Shown: positions 11,745-20,999 of the stretch, in pieces
Layout of the letters: every line of letters starts with the position of its first letter
Position numbering within the stretch: the stretch's first letter is position 1
Origin: Aquatica leii
Taxonomy: Eukaryota; Arthropoda; Insecta; Coleoptera; Lampyridae
Direction: 5' to 3'
Assembly: GCA_035610365.1 (NCBI GenBank)
Contig: CM069432.1
Coordinates: 164,236,035-164,300,034 of the forward strand
Length of the DNA: 64,000 nucleotides
Translations under genes and position numbers: made by a program
The notes under the pieces: model-generated
The model's input: the letters and a program-made list of their open reading frames with translations, nothing else
Databases searched by the model: none
What the model was told of the DNA's origin: nothing

Positions 11745-11752
11745 AGACATCT

Positions 11753-12434
11753 TATTAGAACCTTAGTGAACAATGGTTATGTAAAGCGAGATATTCATAG
11801 AGTTATTAATCGTCGTTTACATCCACGTACTCGATTACCTAAGGACATTTCTACTCCCAAATCCAACTCAAAATTGGCCTTTTTACCCTACATTCACAAG
11901 GTTACAGATCAAATAGGGAAACTCCTTTGTAAGAATGGTATTAAACCCATATTCAACTTGACAGACAAAATCTCTCCGATTCTTCCTTATCCCAAAGACA
12001 AATTTCCTACACTTTCATCTCAAGGTGTATACCAAATTCCCTGTTCTTGTGGTTTAGTCTATATTGGTGAAACCGGTCGTTCCGTCATTACTCGCATTTC
12101 AGAACATGATTGTTGTATAAGGAAAAAGTATACATCCAAGTCTGCGGTCGCTGAACATCATTTTACTACAGGTCACAAGATAGATTTTGAAAATGTTTCG
12201 TTGATTGCCAAATCTCCATTCTTTTTCAACAGGAAATTCCGAGAAAGCATAGAAATCATCAAACACCCTAATAACTTCAATCGGGATCATGGTTTCGAAC
12301 TATCCCCTCTTTGGTTCTCGGTTATTAGTCATTTATCAAAAACACGCCCCCTAGCAACCGTAACCCAATCAGGGTCGAGCTTAACCACCCGTGACGATCC
12401 TTTTCCTTTAAATACGGAGACTATTTCTTCTTAA
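11753..12434 (+). pseudogene. Penelope-like element copy B, 5'-truncated, GIY-YIG part intact
   Basis: The C-terminal third of the Penelope-like protein, in one open frame from 11766 to the stop at 12432-12434 (an upstream TAG is at 11764). It matches copy A almost residue for residue. It includes the linker VKRDIHRVINRRLHPRTRLP, the cysteine-bearing nuclease start PCSCGLVYIGETGRS and the HHFTTGHKIDF segment. The RT domain is absent. A 3' untranslated region (12435-12659) mirrors 8961-9185. Unlike copy A this portion has no frameshift, but without the RT it cannot be autonomous. Confidence 0.9.
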
Positions 12435-12659
12435 GTCACTTCTACGGAGTTTAGAATCTGGCTTGGTTCACAAGTTGATTACCTAACTCGGTAGTGGTTC
12501 TTTGTTAGATTTTCGTTTGCTTTTTCAGGTTATCGTTTTCTTTCTTACCTTTTCAGAGTTTAGGTTATGGCTTGTTTGATAAGTGGATAACCTTACTTTT
12601 GAGAAGTTCTTAGTTACATTTCGATTGCTTGTTTGAGTTTTGCGATTTACCTCACGCCC

Positions 12660-12751
12660 TGATGAAGTTCTTTACGAAAGTGGGCGAAACGTTGGCAGCT
12701 TCGGTTGCAACCATGACATGGTCCAAACCCGGATGACATTCTAATGTTAGT
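12660..12751 (+). repeat. Truncated Penelope-like terminal repeat (3' side of copy B)
   Basis: Inverse of 8835-8960. It carries CTGATGA (12659-12665) and CGAAAC (12685-12690), but ends at TTAGT, about 35 bases short of the full repeat, directly before the right target duplication. The stem sequence (GTTC...GGGC) is weaker than in copy A. Confidence 0.8.
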
Positions 12752-12764
12752 AAAGAACGATACA
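12752..12764 (+). repeat. 13-bp target site duplication, right
   Basis: AAAGAACGATACA, identical to 8822-8834. Confidence 0.85.
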
Positions 12765-12809
12765 ATTTTTATTTGGGTATGTAATCCAGTTGAAATAGCG
12801 TTTTGTCTC

Positions 12810-12983
12810 TGTAATGTTCTTATACACTTTTAATATAAAAGAAAAGCAAACTCTGGTTTTAAACGTTTATTGAAGAACGTGCTTGTAATACGTACATTTG
12901 TTAATAATGATTGTTGTTGTAAATCAAACCACTCGCACTATATGCGCAGCAAACATCGCTTGTTTATTACTATCTACATAACA
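12810..12983 (-). repeat. 3' LTR of gypsy element
   Basis: 174 bp, TGTAATGTTC...CTACATAACA on the plus strand, with TG/CA ends. Relative to the right LTR it has GTTCTTA for GTTTTTA, GTAATACG for GTAGTACG, and an extra GTT in a GTT run. Confidence 0.9.
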
Positions 12984-12996
12984 CCACCTTCCCCTA
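12984..12996 (-). promoter_or_regulatory. Polypurine tract
   Basis: On the minus strand AGGGGAAGGTGG lies directly against the 3' LTR, the expected place for plus-strand DNA priming. Confidence 0.75.
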
Positions 12997-13031
12997 AATG
13001 AAACAATTTCTTTTTTAACAAGAAAATTAAA

Positions 13032-15825
13032 TTACAATTTATCATACACTAATCGATCTACTGGTTTAACTATGCGTTTCGGTCTAGCACTAATCTCTTC
13101 AGTTTCTATCGTTAAATCAGCATCCTCGATCGGTGTATTATTAGAAGTATCATTACTACTATTAGGTAAACTGGTTTCAACAAAATGAAATTTTTTAATT
13201 TGATTAAGGTGCCTTTTCCATCGCATTTTAGAAAATTCTGGTACTTCAACGATGTACGTTGATTTACCAATTCTTTTATAAATTTTAGCTCTTATCCAAG
13301 TAGGTTTATTGGGCACTTTATAATTCTTTACAGTTACACATTCACCAATTTCAAATTCCATAAATCTATTACCTCTAGCATACCTTCTTTGCTTACCCTA
13401 ATCTATAAGGACACGATTTCGAACAGTTTTTATATCAATTGAATTTGAATTATTCGGTAATAAAGCATCAAAACGAGTTCTTAAATTTCTTCCATACATA
13501 AGCTTAGACGGAGTTTTCCCCGTTGTACAATGCGCTGTATTACGGTAGTCAAACAAAAAATTATTTAAAATTTTGTTTAAATCAAAACATACATCTTTAC
13601 CTAATGCATTTTTCAAAGCGTTTTTTACAGTTTTTACCGCGTTCTCGGCTGCTCCATTGCACGAAGGTTGGAAAGGAGGAGACGTGACGTGTTTAATATT
13701 ATTTAAAATCAAAAAACTTTGAAATTCTTTAGAGCAAAACGTTGGTCCGTTATTGGTAACAATTTGTTTAGGTAACCCAAACCTTGCAAAAGTGGACCTT
13801 AACACTTAAATCGTGAGATTTGAAGTTATAGAGTGCATCGGAAATACTTCGATCCATTTAGAATGAGCATCTAAAAGTACTAAAAATTGTTTATTCATAA
13901 ATGGTTCTAAATGTAACCGATACCACACTTCCTCAGGCCAAGGCCACAAATGTAATTTAGCTTTTTCAGGAGATTTCTTATTCATTACACAATTAGGACA
14001 TGTTTTGCAAATTCTCTCAATGTCTTTGTCTAATCCCGGCCACCAAAAGTAAGACCTTCCTAAACTTTTCATTTTAACTACGCCCATGTGCGATACATGA
14101 AGCTGATTTAAAATCGTTGCTCGTAAAAGCGAAGAAATTATTAAACGATTATTCCATAATAAACAATGTGATTCGACGCTTACTTCGTTTTTTATTTTAT
14201 TATATAGTTTTAAATGATTAGGAATATTTTTAGGCCAACCTGTACGAACAAAATTTAAAATGGTAACTAATTCTTTATCTTTTAAGGTTTCCTTACTAAT
14301 AACTTTAAAATTCAAAGGAAAATTCTCATTATTTGAAAAATAAGAAATAAAGTTAATGTCGATATCATGCCAAAGACTATTTTGATCCATAATCGGCAAA
14401 CGTGATAAAAAATCTGCCCGATTTTGTTCCGATCTAATAAATTGAATGCCGTACTGATAATTTGAAAGTATGACGGCCCATCTGCGACGTCGATTTGCCG
14501 AAAATTGCGGTATACCTTTTTGAGTATTAAAAATAGAAATCAACGGCTTATGATCAGTTAACAACGTAAATTTTCTACCGTACAAGTATTGATTAAATTT
14601 ACACAAACCAATTATGATTGATAAACCTTCTTTTTCAATTTGTGAATATTTTTTTTTGGTATCCGTCAACGTACGCGATGCAAACGCAATTGGTTTCTCG
14701 TACCCGTCAGGCGTCACATGCGTGATAACTGCCCCAATACCCACGTCTGACGCATCGGTACTTAATTTGATAGGCAAATCTGGATTAAAATGTGATAATA
14801 TTTTAGCAAAAGTTAATAATTCTTTTATTTTCTTAAAAGCATTGTCACAATCTGGTGTCCAATGCCATCTGACCTTAGCTTTTAGTAAATTATATAACGG
14901 ATATAACACTGTTGATAAATTTGGTACAAATTTACCATAATAATTAATTGTTCCGATAAACGATTTCAGCTGTGTTACGTTTAGTGGGATTGGCGCGTTT
15001 TCAATTGCAACAATTTTATTTCTATCTGTGTGTAATCCATTTTTATCAATGGTAAAACCCAAATACGAAATTACTGGTTGGAAAAATTTACATTTATTTA
15101 ATGATATTTTTAAACCGGCTTCTTGTAAAATAAATAAAACTTTATTTAATTGTTTAATGTGTTCTGTTCTGGTTCTTCCTGTAATTAAAATATCATCTAA
15201 AAACACCACTGCTGAATCTAAACCTTGCAATAATGAATCCATGATACACTGAAACTTTGCGGGAATACTAGCAATTCCAAAAGGTGCGCGATTACATTTA
15301 AAAAGACCTTTATGTGTTGAAATGGTTACTAAAGATTTTGAATTTTTATCTAAACATACTTGTTGGTAGGCATTAGACAAATCTAATTTATAGAATTCTA
15401 TGCCTCCTTGTAATTTAACAAACAATTCCTCAATTCGAGGAAGCGGGTAACGATCTACCTCAATAAATGGATTAAGAGTGATTTTAAAATCTCCACACAA
15501 TCTAATTGAACCATCTTTTTTTAATACTGGTACTATCGGTGTACCCCACGCACTGTAATCAATAGGTTCTATGATTTGCATTTCAACTAACCGTTCCAAC
15601 TCCGTTTCAACCTTTTTTTTAATTGCAAAAGGAAGCGGACGAGCCCTATAAAACTTCGGCGTTACATCAATTGTTTTCAATTTAATAGAAATTACCCCTT
15701 TTTTAAAACAGCCTAAACCAGGCGAAAAAACGTCTTTATACTTTTTTACCAAGTAATCTACGTCATCTGATAAATTAATATGATTTATCTGTGAAATTCC
15801 TAATTTAAAAGTATTGAAAAAATCG
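13032..15825 (-). pseudogene. Gypsy Pol: reverse transcriptase, RNase H, integrase
   Basis: A single minus-strand frame from about 15825 (GRDFFNTF) down to the stop at 13032, interrupted by two in-frame stops (13806-13808, and one just after VRNRVLID near 13400). RT: YKLDLSNAYQQ, APFGIASIPAKFQ, FLDDILITG. RNase H: LSTDASDVGIGAVI and LTDHKPLISIF. Integrase: zinc finger HVSHMGVV...CKTCPNC, first catalytic Asp in LLDAHSKWIEV, and E in NGAAENAVKTVKNAL. The second catalytic Asp is changed to Asn (IVTNNGPTF; codon AAT). The tail (13032-13361) is a GPY/F-like and basic C-terminus. The link from Gag-protease needs a frameshift near 15825. Dead by several criteria. Confidence 0.93.
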
Positions 15826-16977
15826 CGTCCTAAGAGGAGGACCTGTATTAGTTTTGATTACATAAAAATTTAAATAACATTCCTTATTTTGATATGCAAC
15901 TTTACAATGTATAAATCCTAAAGGTATAATTTTATCACCATTGTATAAATTAAATACTTTATCAGTTGCATACAAAATTTCGTTATTAAAGTATTCTAAA
16001 TAAAAGTTTTCTGAGATTACGAAAAAACTAGAACCAGTATCTAAACTAAAACCTAATAATTTATTATTTATTATAAGCTTGATACTAATTGGATTAATCG
16101 TACAATCTAAATTAAATAGCGAATAATCAGATTCTAAATAATTTTGCGAAACTTTATTATTTACAAAATTTTGTTTGTTTTTATTTTTTTTATTTGGACA
16201 CATTGGCGCTAAGTGCCCTTTTATATCACAAATGTGACAAATGCATTCACGAAAAGAACATTTATCTGTAAAATGGTTTTTACGTCCACATACCTTGCAT
16301 TTACTATGAAATACCTGCTTAGACCGATTAATATTATTCGGGCGCTGTGGATATTGATAACAAGCCTGTGACGTTGATGGTTTTGTTCTATCTTTGTTTT
16401 TTACATGAAAAAATTCTGATTCTTTCTTGATAGAAATTTCTCTTTCTACCCCAAGTGGAAACGTCGTCGATTTTGCGGTGGCGATTTCCACTGCCGCTTT
16501 GAAAGTCAAGGTTTTCTTCTCCTCGAAAAGTCTATCTTGAACACTACCTTTATCGTAACCAATTACAAAATGATCTCTTAGCACTAACTCCAATTGTTCG
16601 TTATCAAAATTACATAATGCAGTCAAATTTCTAATTCTGGCTGACCACTCTCTTGCGGATTCATTTACATTTTTCCGTGAATTGTAAAATTTATATCTCG
16701 CGGAAAACACAGACACGCTTGGTTTGAAATGTTCAGATAATAATTTGATTAACTCTGAATATTTACTTTTTTCTGGTTCCTCTGGTAAACATAAATTAAA
16801 CACTAATTTGTACGCATCTTCATTAAGCACGTTTAATAAGATTGCAGCTTTTCGATTGTCATCTTTGATATCATTGGCTGCAAAATAATTCTCAATTCGA
16901 CGTTTGAAAATTGACCAGTCCGAATTTGCAGGGTCAAATTCACGCAAATGTCCTACATTGCCACTAGAAACTGCCAT
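15805..16977 (-). CDS. Gypsy Gag-protease
   Basis: A 390-residue open frame encoding the capsid/nucleocapsid precursor and aspartic protease of the retrotransposon. The start MAVSSGN at 16977 follows the primer-binding region. The Gag part has the usual capsid-like helical text (REWSARIRNLTALC). Two zinc knuckles follow: CKVCGRKNHFTDKC and CHICDIKGHLAPMC (about residues 228-262). The protease carries the catalytic LDTGSSFFVIS (about residue 315), and the reading ends shortly after the NTGPPL motif, where the frame is lost. At that point the +1 or -1 frame continues into Pol. This could be a mutation (about two bases missing) or a natural frameshift. Confidence 0.88.
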   Translation of the reverse strand: MAVSSGNVGHLREFDPANSDWSIFKRRIENYFAANDIKDDNRKAAILLNVLNEDAYKLVFNLCLPEEPEKSKYSELIKLLSEHFKPSVSVFSARYKFYNSRKNVNESAREWSARIRNLTALCNFDNEQLELVLRDHFVIGYDKGSVQDRLFEEKKTLTFKAAVEIATAKSTTFPLGVEREISIKKESEFFHVKNKDRTKPSTSQACYQYPQRPNNINRSKQVFHSKCKVCGRKNHFTDKCSFRECICHICDIKGHLAPMCPNKKNKNKQNFVNNKVSQNYLESDYSLFNLDCTINPISIKLIINNKLLGFSLDTGSSFFVISENFYLEYFNNEILYATDKVFNLYNGDKIIPLGFIHCKVAYQNKECYLNFYVIKTNTGPPLRTRFFQYF

Positions 16978-17020
16978 TACTCAAATAGTCAAATAATCGT
17001 AATTAACACAATAAACACAA

Positions 17021-17033
17021 ATCCTCGTCGCCA
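17021..17033 (-). promoter_or_regulatory. Candidate primer-binding site
   Basis: On the minus strand TGGCGACGAGGAT begins two bases inside the 5' LTR. The TGG start pairs with a tRNA CCA end. I do not assign the tRNA. Confidence 0.65.
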
Positions 17034-17035
17034 CT

Positions 17036-17206
17036 TGTAATGTTTTTATACACTTTTAATATAAAAGAAAAGCAAACTCTGGTTTTAAACGTTTATTGAA
17101 GAACGTGCTTGTAGTACGTACATTTGTTAATAATGATTGTTGTAAATCAAACCACTCGCACTATATGCGCAGCAAACATCGCTTGTTTATTACTATCTAC
17201 ATAACA
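17036..17206 (-). repeat. 5' LTR of gypsy element
   Basis: 171 bp, TGTAATGTTT...CTACATAACA on the plus strand; direct copy of 12810-12983. Confidence 0.9.
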
Positions 17207-17294
17207 ATCTCTAAGTTCCCATCATTACTTGGATCGACGCATGATCTAGTTTAAAAGGTCGGTAGATGTATACACATTATAATAGTGATCCATC

Positions 17295-17760
17295 ATGTCA
17301 ACGATTAAAGAAGACGTCGTTAAGAAACTTTATGCACCTATTAGAAAAACATTTAAACGCAGGCGAACAATCCTAAAATGTTTAATGGATTGGTTTCAAG
17401 CAGAACTGGAAATGATACCTTACGCACAACACAACATGGAATGCAAATACATATTAGTCGTGATTAAGGTTTTTTCGAAATACGCTTTGGCCAACGCTTT
17501 GGCGTTACTTCTAAAAGATAAATCTTCTAAAGAAGTTACCGTTGCTATGAAACAAACTTTACTCGATAAAAAAAACAACCTTCCCAAAAATTTACAAACG
17601 GATAACGGAAAAAGTTTTATAACGCCGACTTTCAGAAATTAATAAAGCAATACGGATTCCATCAATACAGTACGTTTTCAAAGTAAAAAGTTTATTCGTC
17701 AAACGTTTTAACAGAACTTTAAAAGAACGAATGTGGAATGTGAACAAGTACAGCTGTAAT
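17295..17760 (+). pseudogene. Polinton/Maverick integrase (DDE), decayed
   Basis: This is a retroviral-type integrase of a Polinton/Maverick, which inserts the element DNA. The forward frame from 17295 has LYAPIRKTFKRRR, then WFQAELEMIPYAQ (the catalytic Asp position, normally DL, reads EL), YILVVIKVFSKYALA, and LQTDNGKSF with the second catalytic Asp. After the stop at 17640-17642 the reading continues in other frames as KQYGFHQYSTFSK and KRFNRTLKERMWN. Frameshifts and stops make it nonfunctional. With the ATPase at 6410 on the same strand, it is best read as part of the same element, pushed away by the nested insertions. Confidence 0.8.
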
Positions 17761-17769
17761 TTTAAAGTT

Positions 17770-18480
17770 ACCTAATTTTTGTAATTTTATATTAATAACA
17801 TTTCACAATTCTGGGCAATACACCGTTTTGCAATGACGCGTTTTTGAAATGGTACTTACAATACCAATGGAACATGCTCGTATTCTCTTTAAAGTTGCAT
17901 GCATTAATTTATCGAACATCTCTCAAAAGCAAATTTTAATTACGATACTTCCCCACAAGAAGTTCTAATTTTTTATTTTTTAAATAAAAATTGCATTTGC
18001 AAGGCGAAATATACAACAAGTTTTACCATACAACTAACGTCGACGATATTTGTAATTGCATGGAACAGACTCATAACAAATCGGTAGCAAAATTACTTGC
18101 GGCAACAGGTATAAATTTATTCACTTCAATTTTTAGGATTGTTAGTAATAACTTGCCGCATAACACCAACAAAAAAAGTTAAACGCAAAATGTTATCTTA
18201 TATTTTGAGTCAATTTTATAAGCAGCTAGATGACAACTAACTTTAATTTCGTTACTTTGAGCAAGGCAATGCAAGCGGTCATATTAATCGAGCAACAATT
18301 GAATTTATTTAAGCATTTTACAATAAGAATGCGATATAGTAAAATTAAATTTTTATCTTTACGGACGTATACAGTATACAATAATCGGCTGCGTACAATT
18401 GAAGACTTAGAATCTGCAATTACTAATGTTATTTAAAATATTAAAGTTTATGAGCTTCGTAATGTTTTACAAAGTTTAAA
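17770..18480 (+). pseudogene. Decayed coding stretch beside Polinton integrase, unknown
   Basis: Two forward frames (17991-18182 and 18230-18436) together with neighbouring text look like a gene broken by stops: KLLAATGINLFTSIFRIV, then MTTNFNFVTLSKAMQAVILI and LRTIEDLESAITNV. Composition is less A+T-extreme than the flanks. No family is recognised. It could be a further gene of the Polinton or an unrelated remnant. Confidence 0.35.
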
Positions 18481-20540
18481 AAACAGCTAACACATGGATC
18501 GATAGAGAAGGACAACATATTGAACATTGTTTATAAATTTTAAATAGTCGTTATTACTTATTTTTATTTCAACTAAACAGGTATGTTAATATGTTGAAGT
18601 TTTTAATTAATTACTTAACTTTAGTTTAAAGGTTATAAACCAAATTTTTCAATTAGTAATTTTTGTTTTGCTTTTTCCAAATACAAGCAATGTTGGTTGA
18701 CTAACATATAGTCACGTAAAAAAATCATTTTTAAAATTAATATTTATTTTGAATTTAATTTTTAATAGTAACCAAACATATCTGGGATTAGATGTGTTAT
18801 CAGAATTACAGAATATTAATTCTTCTTTTACTATTGACAATAGTTAACATGCACTTATTTCTGTTGCCTGTCACATATTAAAAACAAAAAACAGTTTAGT
18901 TCAAAGAAGTCAGTTGCATATATAGAAACAAGTAATCAAGTTGCAGTATATAAACATAAACTTAGTACATTCATGTTTCTAAAAACATGTTTTGTACGTA
19001 TTTACTTTTGTAATCGATATATATTCACAATAAATTCAAAAGATAAGGTTTATTTAAAATTATTCGAATGATTTATGATACTACTACTTACACAAAAAAT
19101 GATTTTAGTTTTATGGTAACGAACAATTATAACTTAATAGTAATTTATTACAAATGTAGTTATTTATATAATGTTGAGTAAAATTTACTATAAAAAACTG
19201 TACATTAAGATTTGTTAACAAACTTTATATAAACCATATATGAATTTTGTATAATACAAAAAACGTATTGCAAAATATAAAAAAAATAATAAATAAAAAT
19301 TAATAAATACACTAAAAAAATAACCAGTTATAAATTACAAAATCACAAACTTAGTATACAGTTTGTATGCTATGAACAAAAAACAAAAAAAGATTACATT
19401 AGTAACTAATTAACAAAACATGTACTGTTTATTTAAAAACGTAAATTCTTACTTAATTTAAACGATAATTTACTATAATAAAATGAAATTGTGATACTTA
19501 CCTACTAAACAAATTACGAAAACGCAGCAGTAGCATAATTATAATTTTTACACAATTATACTTAAAAACAATTATCATAGTATTAGTACTTTGGATGTAC
19601 ACAAATAATTTAGTAAACGGAAAAGTGACACGTTAACAAAGTTAGTATTTTAATGCTTGAAAAAAAGTATTTTTTACAGTACGCTTTACGTGGAGATGTG
19701 TTCATTGATTCAATAATGTTAAATTCAAACTAAAAGTAGAATTGAATGCTGCATTCATGTATTTTTAAACATAAACATTATCAAATAAACATATTATTTA
19801 TTATCAAACAAAATTGCTAAGTATAAATCATTTCTGAATAATTAGTTTTTTTTATAAGAATAACTAAAGAGGTCAGTATGACAAACAAAATATCATGTGG
19901 CAGAGAAAGTTACTCCGCCTAAAACATTTTTTAGAATTAACTGGACCATTGACCGTATTTAAGTTTAATAGAAAAACGGATCTTTTTAAAATTTTGAAGT
20001 CTAGACGCATATTTTCCATTCTTTTAAAATTGTATTTAATAGTCATTAAAAGTTATTTTGTTTTAATAATGCATAAATGCAAAAATATATATTCAACTAC
20101 ACTTTTAAACGCGGTTTGTATACTATGTGAAGCGATAGTATTGATTTTGTAGGTGTCGTCTTACCATAATTATGTAATTATTATCATTAATGTTCCATTA
20201 TTTCAAGTACTACTTAAATTAGTTATTAATTAATTACTATTATATTCACATTTACATATACACAAGAAATGTGTGATTTTAGTTTTGATATGATTTTTAT
20301 GCATGTTAACTTGTTTGTTTTTGATGGTTAACACAATTGAATAAAATATAAAGATTTTACTAATTTTATATATTTAAAACAAATTTATACATATTGTGAC
20401 ATTAGTTTTGTAGTACTACCTAAAACTACTGCCATTGCACAACCACAACGTTATCAACAAATAAAAACTTAATTATGTAATTATCAATCTTAATTACAAA
20501 ATATAAAATACCAAGTTTTTTTTACATCGGAACCTTAATA
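18481..20540. other. No gene recognised
   Basis: Very A+T-rich. The open frame at 19895-20152 has no motifs and is probably chance. No element ends recognised. Confidence 0.5.
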
Positions 20541-20541
20541 T

Positions 20542-20730
20542 ATGGCAAAAATAAAACATCAAACTATTCATAAGATTGATGGATGTGATAGTGAAAATCC
20601 CACAGCAGCATTTGCAGGAATGACTTACTTCCGGCGCCCCGGATATATCGATCGTGATGGTACAATCCCATCTATTCACGCGAAGGCCAATGCTGTTACA
20701 ATATCGAAAAACTGCAGAGTTCAATTTTAA
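20542..20730. other. G+C-richer patch 3' of the GRXCR-like gene
   Basis: A block of clearly higher G+C (for example CTTCCGGCGCCCCGG at 20628-20642) lies 87 bp downstream of the host-gene stop codon, so probably in its 3' untranslated region. Both strands are open: plus reads 62 residues starting MAKIKHQTIHKIDG and ending at a stop; minus reads 81 residues. Neither is recognised. It may be a conserved UTR segment or an unrelated short gene. Confidence 0.35.
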
Positions 20731-20816
20731 TGCGTTCATGTATTTTTAATAGTTGATTAACCGTTGAGGAATATTTGTTATTTAATGCGGCTTTGTAGAC
20801 AAGAAACAAAATCCAA

Positions 20817-20990
20817 TTAGCAGGAAGTACATCGAACGAGTCCTACTTCATCACAGTTCATACATTTAAGAGCTACAAATTCGGTGGTAAAGTGGTTCCG
20901 GTGAACGGATTTTTTACTGCCATTACAGACAGTACAAGGAAGCAAACGATATCCTCCGCATACTTTGCATGGAGTGCAAGCATCCATACT
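20817..20990 (-). CDS. GRXCR1-like: GRXCR1-like gene, last coding exon (cysteine-rich domain)
   Basis: The final exon begins after a TTTTTTAG acceptor (20993-20991) and runs 57 codons to TAA at 20819-20817. It encodes the C-terminal zinc-binding domain of the glutaredoxin domain-containing cysteine-rich family. Four CxxC pairs are visible (residues 5/8, 19/22, 43/46, 54/57), with GGYRLLPCTVCNGSKKS and VALKCMNCDEVGL between them, the family's typical arrangement. In vertebrates the family acts in actin-rich stereocilia of hair cells; the role in insects is less clear. No change to any cysteine is seen, so this looks like a functional exon under constraint, in contrast to its surroundings. Confidence 0.92.
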   Translation of the reverse strand, partial: SMDACTPCKVCGGYRLLPCTVCNGSKKSVHRNHFTTEFVALKCMNCDEVGLVRCTSC

Positions 20991-20999
20991 CTAAAAAAG

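Larger units (their letters stand above)
8822..12764. mobile_element. Composite insertion of two inverted Penelope-like elements
   Basis: A single insertion of about 3.9 kb is bounded by the 13-bp direct repeat AAAGAACGATACA at 8822-8834 and 12752-12764. Inside are a near full-length minus-strand copy (A; terminal repeats 8835-8960 and 11619-11744) and a 5'-truncated plus-strand copy (B; about 11750-12751). They are joined head to head by their 5' sides at about 11745-11755, where a few bases of microhomology (ATC) are visible. Penelope-like elements retrotranspose and are known for tandem and inverted arrangements with variable target duplications. One duplication around both copies implies one integration event. 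Confidence 0.85.
12810..17206 (-). mobile_element. Ty3/gypsy LTR retrotransposon, nearly complete, inactivated
   Basis: A 4.4-kb element on the minus strand with LTRs at both ends (174 and 171 bp), a primer-binding-site candidate, a polypurine tract, Gag-protease and Pol. Flanking bases GTCTC (12805-12809) and ATCTC (17207-17211) look like a 5-bp target duplication with one later change. The LTRs differ by two substitutions and one 3-bp indel, suggesting a fairly young insertion. Small LTRs, two zinc knuckles and no envelope gene fit a Mag/K02A2.6-like lineage (inference). It sits inside the Polinton remnant, 45 bp right of the Penelope composite. Confidence 0.9.

Noticed and set aside
14614-15252. 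Plus-strand ORFs inside the gypsy Pol region
   Set aside because: Shadows of the well-supported minus-strand RT/RNase H frame.
19895-20152. 85-codon plus-strand ORF
   Set aside because: Hydrophobic and basic text with no motif, no splice context and codon use like the A+T background; likely chance.
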